Notes: generated by a model not told the origin, from the letters alone. 64,000 nt of DNA from Pithys albifrons albifrons (GCF_047495875.1 NC_092470.1:20605185-20669184); one strand, 5' to 3'. Positions 1 to 13,175 are shown, numbered from the stretch's first letter. Made by a program: numbers and translations.

Positions 1-317
1 CAGAGCAAACAATAGACTTGGGTGAAATTGGGGATTTTTTTTCCTCTAAAAATGTGTCTATGGGCAAAGAAATATTTGAAAGAGCAGGAAAAAGGCTAAA
101 AGTGCAGAAGGGGTTTCTCCTGAAGGGAACTGGAGGTGGTTGGGAGCTCCAGGGCAGCACAGCAGAGGGTGTGAGAGGGGATGGAGTGACCTCCTGACCT
201 TCAGGGAGACTTTCCTTCTAAACCAGGCAGGAGAAAAGTGATCCTGAGATGTGTCCCAAGGGAATGATGGTAAACCAGCACCCTGACTGAGAACCAAGGG
301 TGCAGTTGTCCTTCCAG

Positions 318-425
318 GACCATCACTGTGCAAAGGTGGCACTGGGGGATGTGGTTTAGGTGGTTTGGCAGTGCTGGGTTGATGGTTGGACTCGATCTTA
401 GGGGGCTTTTCCAACCAAAATTGTT
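318..425 (+). mobile_element. CR1 LINE 3' fragment (old)
   Basis: The short tract contains the CR1 3' UTR signature GATGGTTGGACTCGATCTTA followed by a TTTTCCAACC-like stretch, preceded by the 'ggtggtttggcagtgctggg' type sequence typical of CR1 tails. It is diverged and lacks clear terminal octamers. Confidence 0.7.
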
Positions 426-1332
426 CCAGGGTCGCTGTGCAGAACCTCAGGGTGTGTCTGGGGGGAACTGCAAATGCAGGAGGATCTGGGCAAGGGTACC
501 TGGGAGGGTGTCTGACCAGCCAGGGTGTGCCAGGATGGGGCTGGAGAGGTCCTGGGTGCCAGGGCTGTGGCTCTTCCATGCCCTTGTGGAGCTGCTGCCA
601 AGAGGCCTCTCAGAGCCTGGCACTGGAGCAGAAGGGGCTGTAACTCAGCCATGACAACGAGGAACAGGCTCCAATTAACCACCAATCACCTCCTGATTGC
701 TGGGGTGCCCTGAGCAAGGACTGCCCATGGCTCAGAGCACCCCAAACCACCCCCAGGGCTCTAACCCAGGAGGCAGCACTGGGCAAGGAGTGAGAAACTG
801 GATGTTGCTGGGACTAGGGTGGGGTTTGGTTCCTTTTCTGACTCTCAGCCTCAGAACAGTCAATTCTGACTTTGGCACAAGCCCTGGCTCCAGCTGGCAA
901 GGGGCACCATCCTGGTACAGCAGCTCCTGCTTCCCAGAACTGCATTTGGCCTCCACTCTGCCCCATTATGTGCCATTAATTCATCATCTATTGTTTGGGA
1001 GAGCCCAGAGGTGGGAGCAGGACCTGCTGCTCTGGCACATCTGAGCCGCTTGGCCAAGAGATGCCAATTATTTCTGGGTATCATTTTAAAGAACTTTGGC
1101 TCCCACATGGGAGAAAACTGCAGGACAACTTCAATAGCAAAGGGAAACCAGTGCTAATAACCTTTCTTTATCAGGAGAGAAAAGAAAGATACTTTAGCTA
1201 AAGGCTTCCAACAGTAAAAACAGAAGGGCCATTTCAGCTGAGAGAACTTCTGTTTTGAAAGAGTTTGCTGGGTGGAGACATCACACTGAAAGGATCTTGT
1301 GCAACTCTGCTTTTTAGGTCTTAGACTAAATT

Positions 1333-2075
1333 AGAATCACAGAATCATAGAATGGATTGGGTTGGAAAAGACCTCTGAGATCAGCAAGTCCAACCCTTGA
1401 TCCAACCCTACTGTGATCACCAGCCCAGGGCACTCCGTGCCCTGGGCTGGTGATCACAGTGGGGTTGGATCAAGACATGGTGGATTCTCACTCAGTGCCA
1501 CATCCATAGAATTATAGAATGGATTGGAAGAGACCTCCAAGATCATCAAGTCCAACCCTTGGTCCAACTCCAGTCCCTTTACCAGATCATGGCACTCAGT
1601 GCCACGGCCAAGCTCAGCTGAAAAACCTCCAGGGATGGGGAATCCACCCCCTCTCTGGGCAGCCCATTCCAATCCCTGAGCACTCTCTCTGCAAAGAATT
1701 TCTTTCTAATATCCAACCTAAACCTCCCCTGGCAGAGCTTAAGGTCATGTCTTGTCTTACTGACAGTTGTATGGGAGAAGAGACCAACCCCCACCTGGCC
1801 AGAACCTCCTGTCAGGGAGTTGTAGAGAGTGATGAGCTCTGCCCTGAGCCTCCTCTTCTCCAGACTGAACACCCCCAGCTCCCTCAGTCTCTCCCCACAG
1901 CACTTGTGCTCCAGTCCCCTCACCAGCATTATCACAGAATGGATTGGGTTGGAAAAGACCTCCGAGATCATCAAGTCCAACCCTTGGTCCAACTCCAGTC
2001 CCTTTACCAGATCATGGCACTCAGTGCCACGGCCAAGCTCAGCTGAAAAACCTCCAGGGATGGGGAATCCACAAT
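1333..2075 (-). mobile_element. CR1 LINE 3' end with duplicated tail
   Basis: Read on the minus strand, this is the C-terminus of CR1 ORF2 (reverse transcriptase). The frame at 1579-1992 shows the family signatures [30 protein letters not shown] and [20 protein letters not shown] 3' UTR with terminal ATTCTATG-type octamers follows. Beyond the first octamer tail lies a second copy of the UTR, reached through the palindrome at about 1390-1475. A further partial body copy occupies 1934-2075. The element is 5'-truncated, which is usual for CR1. Confidence 0.92.
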
Positions 2076-2633
2076 CAGAGAATCACAGAATGGGTTGGGT
2101 TGGAAGAGACGTCCGAGGTCATCAAGTCCAACCCTTGATCCAACCTACTGTGATCACCAGCCCAGGGCACTGAGTGGGATTGGATCAAGACATGGTGGAT
2201 TCTCACTCAGTGCCACATCCATAAAATCACAGAATTGGGTTGGAAAAGACCTCTGAGATCATCAAGTCCAACCCTTGGGCCAACTCCAGTCCCTTTACCA
2301 GATCATGGCACTCAGTGCCACGGCCAAGCTCAGCTGAAAAACCTCCAGGGATGGGGAATCCACCCCCTCTCTGGGCAGCCCATTCCAATCCCTGAGCACT
2401 CTCTCTGCAAAGAATTTCTTTCTGATCTCCAACTTCCATTTCCCCTGGCAGAGCTTGAGCCCATCGTGCCCCCTTGTCCTATTGCTGAGTGCCTGGGAGA
2501 AGAGACCAACCCCCACCTGGCCAGAACTTCCCTTCAGGCAGTTCCAGACAGTGCTGAGGTCACCTCTGAGCCTCCTCTTCTCCAGGCTGAACACCCCCAG
2601 CTCCCTCAGCCTCTCCCCACAGCACTTGTGCTC
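2076..2633 (-). mobile_element. CR1 LINE 3' end, second copy in cluster
   Basis: This is a separate minus-strand CR1 remnant with an ORF2 C-terminal frame at 2295-2657 ([14 protein letters not shown], then the [10 protein letters not shown] signature). It has a tail at 2083-2230 whose palindrome is shortened: the second arm has lost the CCCTGGGCTGGTGATCACAG part. It abuts the preceding copy directly. Confidence 0.9.
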
Positions 2634-3130
2634 CCATTTATTCCTTTGCTTTCCCACAGGGAGGTTGCTGAGGAAAGCTGAGGAAAAGGCTGATTTTTGG
2701 ACTAGCTGGAAGCACGTGGCATCTTCCAGGGTCGGTCCCAGACACTTCTGTCTCTAATTTGTGTCCAGACAGCTGATATTTCATAGTTCTTCCCATCCTC
2801 CAAGTCCTCTGTAAGTGTTAAGTATTTTTGCATCCAGCAAATGGAACAATAAGGGAGGACTTAATTTTCCCATCTGTCAACTCGTGCTGAACAAATTGTA
2901 CATCTTTCTCTTTAGAGTGAAATCTCAGCTAAATTAGAAGCTTTAGTGTTCCTGTTCATGTTTCAGAGGTTCTGAAAGAAATTCTGTCATCACATTTCTG
3001 CCTGAAATTTTTTTTTAACATATTACAAATCACAGAGGACTTGGTTCTGTAACGTGGTGATGGTGGCTCTGTCTTGGGTGTCTAAGCTTGACTCCTGCTG
3101 CCCCAAAGTTACCTCAGGTTGAAGGCAGAA

Positions 3131-3483
3131 TTATCATGGAATGGTTTGGGGTGGAAGGGACTTGAAAGCTGATCCAGTCCCACCATGGGCAGGGACACCT
3201 CCCACCAGCCCAGGGTGCTCCAAGCCCTGTCCAACCTGGCCTGGGACACTCCCAGGGCTGGGGCAGCCACAGCTTCTCTGCCCAACCTGTGCCAGGGCCA
3301 GCCCACCCTCCCAGCCAGGAATTCCTTCCCAATATCCCATCTATCCCTGCCCCCTGGCAGTGGGAAGCCATTCCCTGTGTCCTGCCCCTCCATCCCTTGT
3401 TCCCAGTGTCTCTCCAGCTCTCCTGGAGCCTCTTTGGCTACTGGAAGGTTCTCTAAGATCTCCCTGGATCCTTCTCCAGGCTC
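3131..3483 (-). mobile_element. CR1 LINE 3' fragment, different subfamily
   Basis: The minus strand shows the common avian CR1 end, with GGTGTCCCTGCCCATGG, the UTR variant of TTCCACCCCAAACCATTCC, and upstream the remnant of a frame around GRNSWLGGWAGPGTGWAEKL. It differs from the neighbouring copies, which have the 'CCATGATCTGGTAAAGG' UTR. Confidence 0.85.
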
Positions 3484-4802
3484 AGTTTTTGGGGAGCAAG
3501 TGCTGGATGTGGATGGTCAGTGGTGTTGGTCACGGAGAACTCTGGGGCTTTGGAGAGATTCCTGTGCTGCTGCAAAGCTCGGGGGCCACGAGCAGCTGGC
3601 AGTGCCACGGGCCCCATCCTGCCCTGCTGAGGATGCTGAGCACAGGCTGGGCTTTGCTGCTGCCCTGCAGGGTTTGGGATGATTCTGCTTGTCTTGAGCT
3701 CGACCCTCCAGTCCAGTTGGTTGCTGTGGGTGTGGGAGGTGCTGCCACATCATTCCAAACCATGTTGGTGGGTTCTGGAGCTGCAGGACTTGTAGGTTCC
3801 TGGGCACTTGTTGCCTCTGGGCAGCCCCAGGCCAGGTTAGAGCTGCCCTCTTCCCCCTCTGGACCCCAGATCTGCAGCAGGGGGTGATGTAAGATGTGCT
3901 TTGGGGGCAGATACCCCTTGTCTCCTGTCCTTGCTGCTTGTTGTAGATGTTGTCTGACCTCACCTCACCCTCCCCAGTGCCACCCAGCTGCCAGGCTCAG
4001 ATAAGGGCTGGGAGGGCAGATAAGAAGCTCTTCCCCTGCTCCTCCCTCCTCTGGAGCCCCAGCAAATGGAGAGGCTCCACTTCCCCAATCCCACTGTAAA
4101 ATCCATGGGAAAGCAACAGCCAGATCCAACAGGGCACCCCTCCCTCCTCTCAGCCTCTGGAGGACAGAGTTGTCAGTGCAATCTTGGGTGAAGAAAGTCA
4201 AATAATAGAGCCCCCTCTCTTCTCCTCAGCACCCCACATGCCTCCTAAGCCACCCTTGGAGTTCAGGGTGGGTTTACCTTGAGCACAACCATATTATGTG
4301 AGGTGGCAAAGACACACCCTGAAATACACAGGGAGGGATTTGGCTCCAGAGGTGTTTTCATTGGAAAACAAAAGGGTTTCTGTGCCAGCCTGCAGCAGGT
4401 GCCAGTTGGAGGGGATGAACTCTCCTCAGATGGTGGTGGTATCTCAGAGCATTCCTTGTGAGGTTCCTACAGGTCCTCACCAGCTCTTCCCACCCTTTTG
4501 AGTGCAATGAGGTGATGTAGTCCAGAAAATTGAGAAAAGAGGGTAAAAATGTAAGTTTTTCCTGTTGTCTGCCAGCTTGTCCCTCAGCAGTGCATTCCCA
4601 GAGAGGCATCCATGGCTGCAGCAGGGCATCCACAGCAGGACTTCACCCAACAGAGCCCAAGGGAACCATGGCAGGGTCCAGCAGGAGCCCTCTGGGGTCC
4701 ACAGCTGGTGTGAGCTCTGCTGGGACGTGCTGTTGTCAAGGAGGTGGGAGAACTTCCCCCCAGCAGCAAGGATGAAGCAGGAGAGGATGTGAAGAGGCAG
4801 TT

Positions 4803-5466
4803 GTTGGCCAGCTGGGGTGTCCCTGTGGGCCAGCTCGGGTGCCCCCGTGGGCCAGCTGGGGTGCCCCTGTCCTGTTGGCCAGCTCGGGTACCCCCGTGGG
4901 CCAGCTCGGGTACCCCCGTGGGCCAGCTGGGGTGCCCCCGTTGGCCAGCTCAGATGCCCCTGTGGGCCAGCTCAGGTGCTTCTGTCCTGTTGGCCAGATC
5001 GGGTGCCCCCGTGGGCCAGCTGGGGTGCCCCTGTGCTGTTGGCCAGCTGGGGTGCCCCCGTGGGCCAGCTCAGATGCCCCTGTGGGCCAGCTCGGGTGTC
5101 CCTGTCCTGTTGGCCAGCTGGGGTGCCCCCGTGGGCCAGCTGGGGTGCTCCCATTGGCCAGCTCAGGTGCTCCCGTTGGCCAGCTCGGGTGCCCCTGTCC
5201 TGTGGGCCAGCTCGGGTGCCCCTGTCCTGTGGGCCAGCTCGGGTGTCCCCCTGGGCCAGCTCGGGTGCCCCTGTCCTGTTGGCCAGCTCGGGTGCCCCTG
5301 TCCTGTGGGCCAGCTCGGGTGCCCCTGTCCTGTGGGCCAGCTCGGGTGTCCCCCTGGGCCAGCTCGGGTGCCCCTGTCCTGTTGGCCAGCTCGGGTGCCC
5401 CAGTGGGCCAGCTCGGGTGTCCCCCTGGGCCAGCTCCGGTGCCCCTGTGGGCCAGCTGGGATGCTC
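4803..5466. repeat. 22/27-bp GC-rich minisatellite
   Basis: About 27 units begin GGCCAGCTCGGGTGCCCC. A 22-bp form ends in CGTG, and a 27-bp form is extended by TCCTGT. The two unit lengths are mixed along the array. Several overlapping long frames across it are by-products of the repeat. Confidence 0.95.
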
Positions 5467-7316
5467 CTGCTCCGAGCTCTGGTTTCAGGAGCTGCCATGG
5501 TGGCAATTCCAGCCACAGGATCCACAGCAGGAGCTTCACAGCGGAGCAGCTTCAAGGATTTTCTTGCTGGGCTGTGCTGGCTCGTGCTGCAGCAGGGATA
5601 AATTCTGATGTCAAACAGAGAGATGTTGTCACCCCCCCTCTCCCCCTCTGGGGTCAGGGTTCTGCTTTATGGCTCGGAGAGCCATTAGTCCAGTCGAGAG
5701 CATATGGCCAAGAAGGGACAAAAAAAGGCTTGTGTGTTTGGGGCAGAGCTGCAGACAAAAAGCTCTTTGTGCTCGGAGCTGACAATGACAAATAAAGAGG
5801 AACCTGTTGATCTGGGACAGAAATGGAGGATTATGAAAAGATCACATGGTGAGAAAGAGTCCCTGGCTGTTTGTCTGGATGTCAGTCTTGCCTGGTTGAA
5901 GTGGCCACGGCGTGTTTGTCAAGAGAAATCCTCTCTCCTGCTCCTGTGCTGCTTTTCCCAGCCTACAAATTCTACCTGTGCCTAAACTCGCTGCCCTCAG
6001 ACCACACCAGAGAGGTGAAATGCCCTTAGCTGGGTCCTCAGCCTGTGTGTAATAATGAATGTTTGCCAGTCTCCCTGATCACACTCGGGGCACTGGAAAC
6101 ACCGAATGAGAAAAGCAGAGTCTGTCCAAGCAGGATCAGAAACACAGGACAGAAAGAAAACTCACCAACAGAAAGCCTATAACTTACTGGAAGGAGCCCA
6201 AGGCTGTGTCTAGTGCTAATAATAAGCGTATTTCCCAAAGGCACCATTTGATTTCTATCCAAAACTAAACATATTTGAAGCTCTGCCTGGATGTCATTGT
6301 ATAGCAGATTAAGTGGGGCAGTTTGGGGTGTGAGTAACTTCATAAAACCTTCAGCCAGCTCTGAAGAAACAGCCCCAGTCTGGACACGACTGGGCTACAA
6401 AACACTTCACAGATAATGTGGTGCTTTTTGTGGTGCTTTTCATGGTGAGTCTGGAAAAACCAGAGCCCAGCTTTGGTTTTGTGGCACATCTGGCCAGAGC
6501 ACAGCTCTGCTGGGTGTGCAGAGAGCACAGGGAGCAGAAATATTTACACTGAGCATGGCTGGGCTGCCCAAAATGCCCTCCAGAGCCTGTGCAGTGCATC
6601 ATAGATTTTTCAAAAATCTATTCTAGCCCATTATGTTCTGGAATGTGTCCGAACCCATCAGTGTGGGCAGTGCCAGCGAGTCTCTGCTTTTGGAGAGTAG
6701 GGGAGACCTCTGGAAAGGGGTTTAATTCAGAATAAAGCAGGGGGGGTTTATTCTGAACGCCCCCTGGGTTGGGGGGAAATAACACCAGAATGCTTTGCCT
6801 CTGGTTTTCTTTGTCTTTGCAGCTGAAGAGGCTGAGCTGGGGAAGGTGAGTGGGCAACGGAACACAAAGGAAGGTCCCTGCTGATCTTTGAGCACTCAGG
6901 GCTGAGATCAATGCACAGAATGCACTTGGAAGGACTCTCTCATTTACTGGTTTCAGTAAATTGCTGGGCTGTGCTTCCCAGGGATAATGTGATGGTCGTG
7001 GCTGTGCCAGGAAGAAGGTGCTTCAAAAAAACAGAACAATTCCCTGCAGGCAGGTTTGGATGGCTCAGTTTGGGCTGCCCTGAGGTCTGTACCCTACCCA
7101 AGGAACACCCAGGGGTGCTGCCCATCTCTCCTGGAGGAACTGAGTGTTTGCCTTTCCTGGTGCTCTGCAGTTTATTCCAAAGCCACAACAAACCATTTTA
7201 AAGCAAAATGTCCTCCTGTAGAGAGAAATGCCCTTTCAGGTTGGTTTAGAGTGCCCAGCCCTGGAGGTGCCCAAGGCAGGACTGGCTGTGGCACTCAGAG
7301 CTCTGGGCTGGGGGAC

Positions 7317-7673
7317 AAGGTGGGCATCGGGCACAGGGTGGGCTCCAGGGACTGGCAGGGCTTTGCCAAGGTGGGCATCAGGCACAGGGTGGGCTCCATG
7401 GGCTGGCAGGGCTTGGCCAAGGTGGGCATCGGGCACAGGGTGGGCTCCATGGGCTGGCAGGGCTTTGCCAAGGTGGGCATCGGGCACAGGGTGGGCTCCA
7501 GGGGCTGGGAGGGCTTTGCCAAGGTGGGCATTGGGCACAGGGTGGGCTCCAGGGGCTGGGAGGGCTTTGCCAAGGTGGGCATCGGGCACAGGGTGGGCTC
7601 CAGGGGCTGGGAGGGCTTTGCCAAGGTGGGCATCGGGCACAGGGTGGGCTCCATGGGCTGGCAGGGCTTTGCC
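7317..7673. repeat. 51-bp minisatellite, 7 copies
   Basis: Seven head-to-tail units of exactly 51 bp start AAGGTGGGCATCGGGCACAG. Variants are CATGGGCTGGCAGG versus CAGGGGCTGGGAGG. Because 51 is divisible by 3, frames stay open on both strands across the whole block, but nothing indicates translation. Confidence 0.95.
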
Positions 7674-8129
7674 AACCCCAGGGATTCCATAATTCCTGCT
7701 CACCAGGCTCTTTCCAGCCACTGCTCTTCCCTCTCCCTCTGCCACCCCCATTCCCCCTGGCAGGGGGTGGGGGCTCCCAGTGTCTGAGGGTCCAATTATC
7801 CTCATTAAAAGTATCAGCTCATAATTCCTTGTTCCAAGTCAGTTTGTGTGGACATCCCCACCAGGGATTTGGTGCTTGGTACTGGAGTTGCTGCTTAGGT
7901 TTTCTTTTAATAATATTTTTTAACTGGAGGCAGCTCTATTTATATATGCTTTGGGAGGATAATTTAATGGGTAAATATAATCTTTATTAATATTTTCTTT
8001 GTTAATTCATTGATGTTAGTAAAGAGCTTTGAAGTTGAAAGCCCTGTATGCAATAAATATTAACATTATTCCAACTTATTTGAATGTTGCCAGCATTCCA
8101 GCTCCATCATCCTTCATCCAAGAATCTCC

Positions 8130-8210
8130 AAGTGCTTTCCAAATGTTAATTAATTTCCTCTCAGCAGCCCAGGGAGATACCTGTTATTATCTTCATTTCA
8201 CAGAGGAGTC
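8130..8210 (+). mobile_element. Possible ancient MIR/L3-type relic
   Basis: The stretch AAGTGCTTTCCAAATGTTAA followed by CTGTTATTATCTTCATTTCA and CAGAGGAG resembles the conserved 3' part of old amniote MIR/L3-type elements (consensus-like TTATTATCCCCATTTTACAG). It is diverged, and identification is from memory of the consensus only. Confidence 0.4.
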
Positions 8211-9144
8211 ATCCCGAGTGCCTTTTACCCCACGACTTGCTCCAAACCAGGTAATATGGCAGGAGTTCCTTTGGGCCTGAGCCAAACCTGAATTCCTGCC
8301 TCCCATTCTGCTGTCCCTGCTGCTGGACAACATTCCCTCCCTGGGAGTGGGGGGTGACACTCACCGTGGGTTCATCACCTGCTTTTATTGGTTGCTCTTA
8401 AAAGAAAAGAACAGACAACGACACACGAGGCCCCACCCAGGGCAGGAGGGGGAAAGAAACTCCTCCCAGTCAGGAGGATCACAGTTAATAATGGGTGAAT
8501 TTTCAGCATTTTTGGATGGGCAGGGGTAAATCTTCCTGGGATGTTGGTTTATAGAGTCAGGATCTTGTAATCCTTACTTAAAAGAGCATTCAAATAGAAG
8601 TATTTTCTCAAAAGCTGCACAGCTGAGGAAATAGTGGGGTGGGGAGCACAAAAATCTGAGCTAAATAAAACATTCTGCAGCTGAAACTGCTCCTAAAGCC
8701 CCTTCCCAAAGCAGAGGGCGAGTCTTGCTGAGACAAGAGGAGGATTCAGAGCCACTGCAACTCCAGCAGCCCAGGAGAACAATGAGAAGTTCAGAAATAG
8801 CACTATTGACTGGTGGAAAAACAACATACATATAATTTTCAGGTAATTACGAGGGTATAATTAGCTGTGTTGTTTTCACATGAGCCATCTGAGATGAACT
8901 TTGCTGCCTGCTGGAGCTCAGCTTTGTTTCCAGCCTTCCCCTGGCTGGGGAGACTCTTCAGAAAGGGGATGAAGGTTTGGGGATTCCACAGGCTGCTCCT
9001 GCAAGTCTGTGGGAATTCCATGTGGGACAATCCACTGTCTGTGTTGTTCCAGGTGTGTCCCATGATGGGAACTGTAGGATGGGGAGGAGGAAAGAGACTC
9101 AGATTATAACAGGTCCTTTTCTGAATCACTATAAGTCACTGATC

Positions 9145-10405
9145 ATAAAATCACAGAATGGATTGGGTTGGAAAAGACCTCCAAGATCAGCAAGTCCAAC
9201 CCTTGATCCAACCCCACTGTGATCACCAGCCCAGGGCACGGAGTGCCAGAGTGATCACAGTGGGATTGGATCAAGACGTGGTGGATTCTCACTCGGTGCC
9301 ACATCCATAGAATCACAGAATCATAGAATGGATTGGGTTGGAAAAGACCTCCAAGATGAGCAAGTCCAACCCTTGATCCAACCCCACTGTGATCACCAGC
9401 CCAGGGCACGGAGTGCCCTGGACTGGTGATCACAGTGGGATTGGATCAAGATGTGGTGGATTCTCACTCAGTGCCACATCCATAGAATCACAGAATGGAT
9501 TGGGTTGGAAAAGACCTCCGAGATCATCAAGTCCAAGCCTTGGTCCAACTCCAGTTCCTTTACCAGATCATGGCACTCAGTGCCACGGCCAAGCTCAGCT
9601 GAAAAACCTCCAGGGATGGGGAATCCACCCCCTCTCTGGGCAGCCCATTCCAATCCCTGAGCACTCTCTCTGCAAAGAATTTCTTTCTAATATCCAACCT
9701 AAACCTCCCCTGGCAGAGCTTAAGGTCATGTGCTCTTGTCTTACTGACAGTTGTATGGGAGAAGAGACCAACACCCACCTGGCCAGAACTTCCCTTCAGG
9801 CAGTTCCAGACAGTGCTGAGGTCACCTCTGAGCCTCCTCTTCTCCAGGCTGAACACCCCCAGCTCCCTCAGCCTCTCCCCACAGCACTTGTGCTCCAGTC
9901 CCTTCTCCAGCCTCGTTGCTCTTCTCAGTTGGGTTGGAAGAGACCTCTGAGATCATCAACCCTTGATCCAACCCCACTGTGATCACCAGCCCAGGGCACA
10001 GAGTGCCCTGGGCTGGTGATCACAGTAGGGTTGGATCAAGACCTGGTGGATTCTCTGTCCCTGGAGGTGTTTCAGAGGACACTCAGTGCCACATCCAGTC
10101 CCTTCTCCAGCCCCTCAATCTCTTGCCTCAACTGAGGGGCCCAGAACTGAACACAACACTCAAGGTGTGGCCTCCCCAAGGCAGAGTCCAGGGGAAGGGT
10201 CACTGCCCTGGGCCTGCTGGCCACGCTAGTTTGGATCCAGGCCAGGATCCCATTGGCCTTCTTGGCCACCTGGGCACACTGGTGGCTCCTGTTGAGCTTC
10301 CTGTCCCTCAGTCCCCCCAGGTCCCTCTGCCTGTCCCTCTCCAGCCACTCTGTGCCCAGCCTGGAGCTGCAGGGCTTGGGGTGGCCTGTGCAAAACTGGT
10401 ACAAA
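9145..10405 (-). mobile_element. Composite CR1 LINE tract with three tails
   Basis: This minus-strand CR1 has two tandem tail copies (9145-9300 and 9308-9480). An ORF2 C-terminal body at 9484-9930 has the [19 protein letters not shown] and [13 protein letters not shown] signatures. A further tail segment with the palindrome is at 9935-10040. At 10091-10400 comes a more upstream part of ORF2, with [20 protein letters not shown] and [13 protein letters not shown] as in CR1 reverse transcriptases. That segment is joined straight to a tail, so the piece between is missing, indicating deletion or recombination between copies. Confidence 0.88.
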
Positions 10406-10489
10406 TCAGAGCAGTGTGAAAATATCAGTATTTCACATGAGCAGAATAATATATAACTTAATCAAAACTCTGGAAAATTTAGCACCTTA

Positions 10490-13175
10490 ATTATTTATTT
10501 TTTTAAATTGTCCCAGACTTTGTTTATTGAGCATTATTTAATGTCTATAGAAATTACCTTGCACACTGGCACGTTGCAATGTTACAAAAATCACTTTTTA
10601 TTGGAATAGAAGAGTTTATCCCAGATTATTTTTTTTTATTTAATTGCCCCAGACTTTGCTTATTGAGTATTATTTAATGTCTGTAGAAATTAACCTGCAC
10701 CCTGGCATGTTGCAGTTACAAAAATCACTTTTAAGAGTTTATCCCAGATTATTTTTTTTTTTTAATTTAATTGCCCCAGACTTTGCTTATTGAGTATCAT
10801 TTAGTGTCTGTAGAAATCAACCTGCACATTGGCACGTTGCAATGTTACAAAAATCACTTTTAATTGGAATGGAAGAGTTTATCACAAATTATTTTAATTT
10901 ATTTGTTTTAATTGCCCCAGACTTTGCTTATTGAGCATTATTTAGTGTCTGTAGAAAGTAACCTGCAAACTGACACATTGCAATGTTACAAAAACCAGTT
11001 TCAATCAGAATGGAAGAGTTTATCACAAATTATTTTTATTTATTTTATTGCCCCAGACTTTGTTTATTGATAATTATTTAGTGTCTGTAGAAATTAACTT
11101 GCACGTTGCAATGTTACAAAAATCACTTTTAATTGGAATAGAAGAGTTTATCCCAGATTATTTTAATTTATTTGTTTTAATTGCCCCAGACTTTGCTTAT
11201 TGAGTATTATTTAATGTCTATAGAAATTAACCTGCACATTGGCACGTTGCAGTTACAAAAATCACTTTTAATTGGAATAGAAGAGTTTATCCCAGATTAT
11301 TTTTTTTATTTAATTGTCCCAGACTTTGTTTATTGAGCATTATTTAGTGTCTGTAGAAATTAACCTGCACCCTGGCATGTTGCAGTTACAAAAATCACTT
11401 TTAAGAGTTTATCCCAGATTATTTTTTTTTTTTAATTTAATTGCCCCAGACTTTGCTTATTGAGTATCATTTAGTGTCTGTAGAAATCAACCTGCACATT
11501 GGCACGTTGCAATGTTACAAAAATCACTTTTAATTGGAATGGAAGAGTTTATCACAAATTATTTTAATTTATTTGTTTTAATTGCCCCAGACTTTGCTTA
11601 TTGAGCATTATTTAGTGTCTGTAGAAAGTAACCTGCAAACTGACACATTGCAATGTTACAAAAACCAGTTTCAATCAGAATGGAAGAGTTTATCACAAAT
11701 TATTTTTATTTATTTTATTGCCCCAGACTTTGTTTATTGATAATTATTTAGTGTCTGTAGAAATTAACTTGCACGTTGCAATGTTACAAAAATCACTTTT
11801 AATTGGAATAGAAGAGTTTATCCCAGATTATTTTAATTTATTTGTTTTAATTGCCCCAGACTTTGCTTATTGAGTATTATTTAATGTCTATAGAAATTAA
11901 CCTGCACATTGGCACGTTGCAGTTACAAAAATCACTTTTAATTGGAATAGAAGAGTTTATCCCAGATTATTTTTTTTATTTAATTGTCCCAGACTTTGTT
12001 TATTGAGCATTATTTAGTGTCTGTAGAAATTAACCTGCACCCTGGCATGTTGCAGTTACAAAAATCACTTTTAAGAGTTTATCCCAGATTATTTTTATTT
12101 TTTTTTATTTAATTGCCCCAGACTTTGCTTATTGAGTATCATTTATTGTCTGTAGAAATCAACCTGCACACTGGCACGTTGCAATGTTACAAAAATCACT
12201 TTTAATTGGAATAGAAGAGTTTATCACAAATTATTTTATTTGTTTTAATTGCCCCAGACTTTGTTTATTGAGCATTATTTAGTGTCTGTAGAAAGTAACC
12301 TGCAAACTGACACATTGCAATGTTACAAAAACCAGTTTTAATCAGAATGGAAGAGTTTATCACAAATTATTTTTATTTATTTTATTGCCCCAGACTTTGT
12401 TTTTTGATCATTATTTAGTGTCTGTAGAAATTAACTTGCACGTTGCAATGTTACAAAAATCACTTTTAATTGGAATAGAAGAGTTTATCCCAGATTATTT
12501 TAATTTATTTGTTTTAATTGCCCCAGACTTTGCTTATTGAGCATTATTTAGTGTCTGTAGAAAGTAACCTGCACACTGGCACGTTGCAGTTACAAAAATC
12601 ACTTTTAAATGGAATAGAAGAGTTTATCCCAGATTATTTTTATTTATTTTTTAATTGCCCCAGACTTTGCTTATTGAGTATTATTTAATGTCTATAGAAA
12701 TTAACCTGCACATTGGCACGTTGCAATGTTACAAAAATCACTTTTAATTGGAATAGAAGAGTTTATCCCAGATTATTTTAATTTATTTGTTTTAATTGCC
12801 CCAGACTTTGTTTATTGAGCATTATTTAGTGTCTGTAGAAAGTAACCTGCAAACTGACACATTGCAATGTTACAAAAACCAGTTTTAATCAGAATGGAAG
12901 AGTTTATCACAAATTATTTTTATTTATTTTATTGCCCCAGACTTTGTTTATTGAGCATTATTTAGTGTCTGTAGAAAGTAACTTGCACGTTGCAATGTTA
13001 CAAAAATCACTTTTAATTGGAATAGAAGAGTTTATCCCAGATTATCTTAATTTATTTGTTTTAATTGCCCCAGACTTTGTTTATTGAGCATTATTTAGTG
13101 TCTGTAGAAAGTAACTTGCACGTTGCAATGTTACAAAAATCACTTTTAATCAGAATGGAAGAGTTTATCCCAGAG
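10490..13175. repeat. AT-rich satellite-like array, ~135-bp monomers, 670-bp higher-order period
   Basis: About 20 monomers each carry CCCCAGACTTTGCTTATTGA and then a GCACGTTGCAATGTTACAAA-type block. Spacing between successive AGACTTT marks is 127-141 bp. A five-monomer block (133+127+141+136+133 = 670 bp) recurs almost identically: for example, TTTATCCCAGATTATTTTTT contexts at 10741 and 11411, and at 11281 and 11951, are each 670 bp apart. No coding potential. Confidence 0.93.

Noticed and set aside
3999..4024. Two AGATAAG (GATA-type) sites 19 bp apart in the upstream flank
   Set aside because: Such short motifs are common by chance, and nothing else marks an enhancer here.
7056..7805. Frames of 150-240 codons over the 51-bp repeat
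   Set aside because: A unit length divisible by 3 keeps frames open on both strands. No start context, splice sites or family resemblance.
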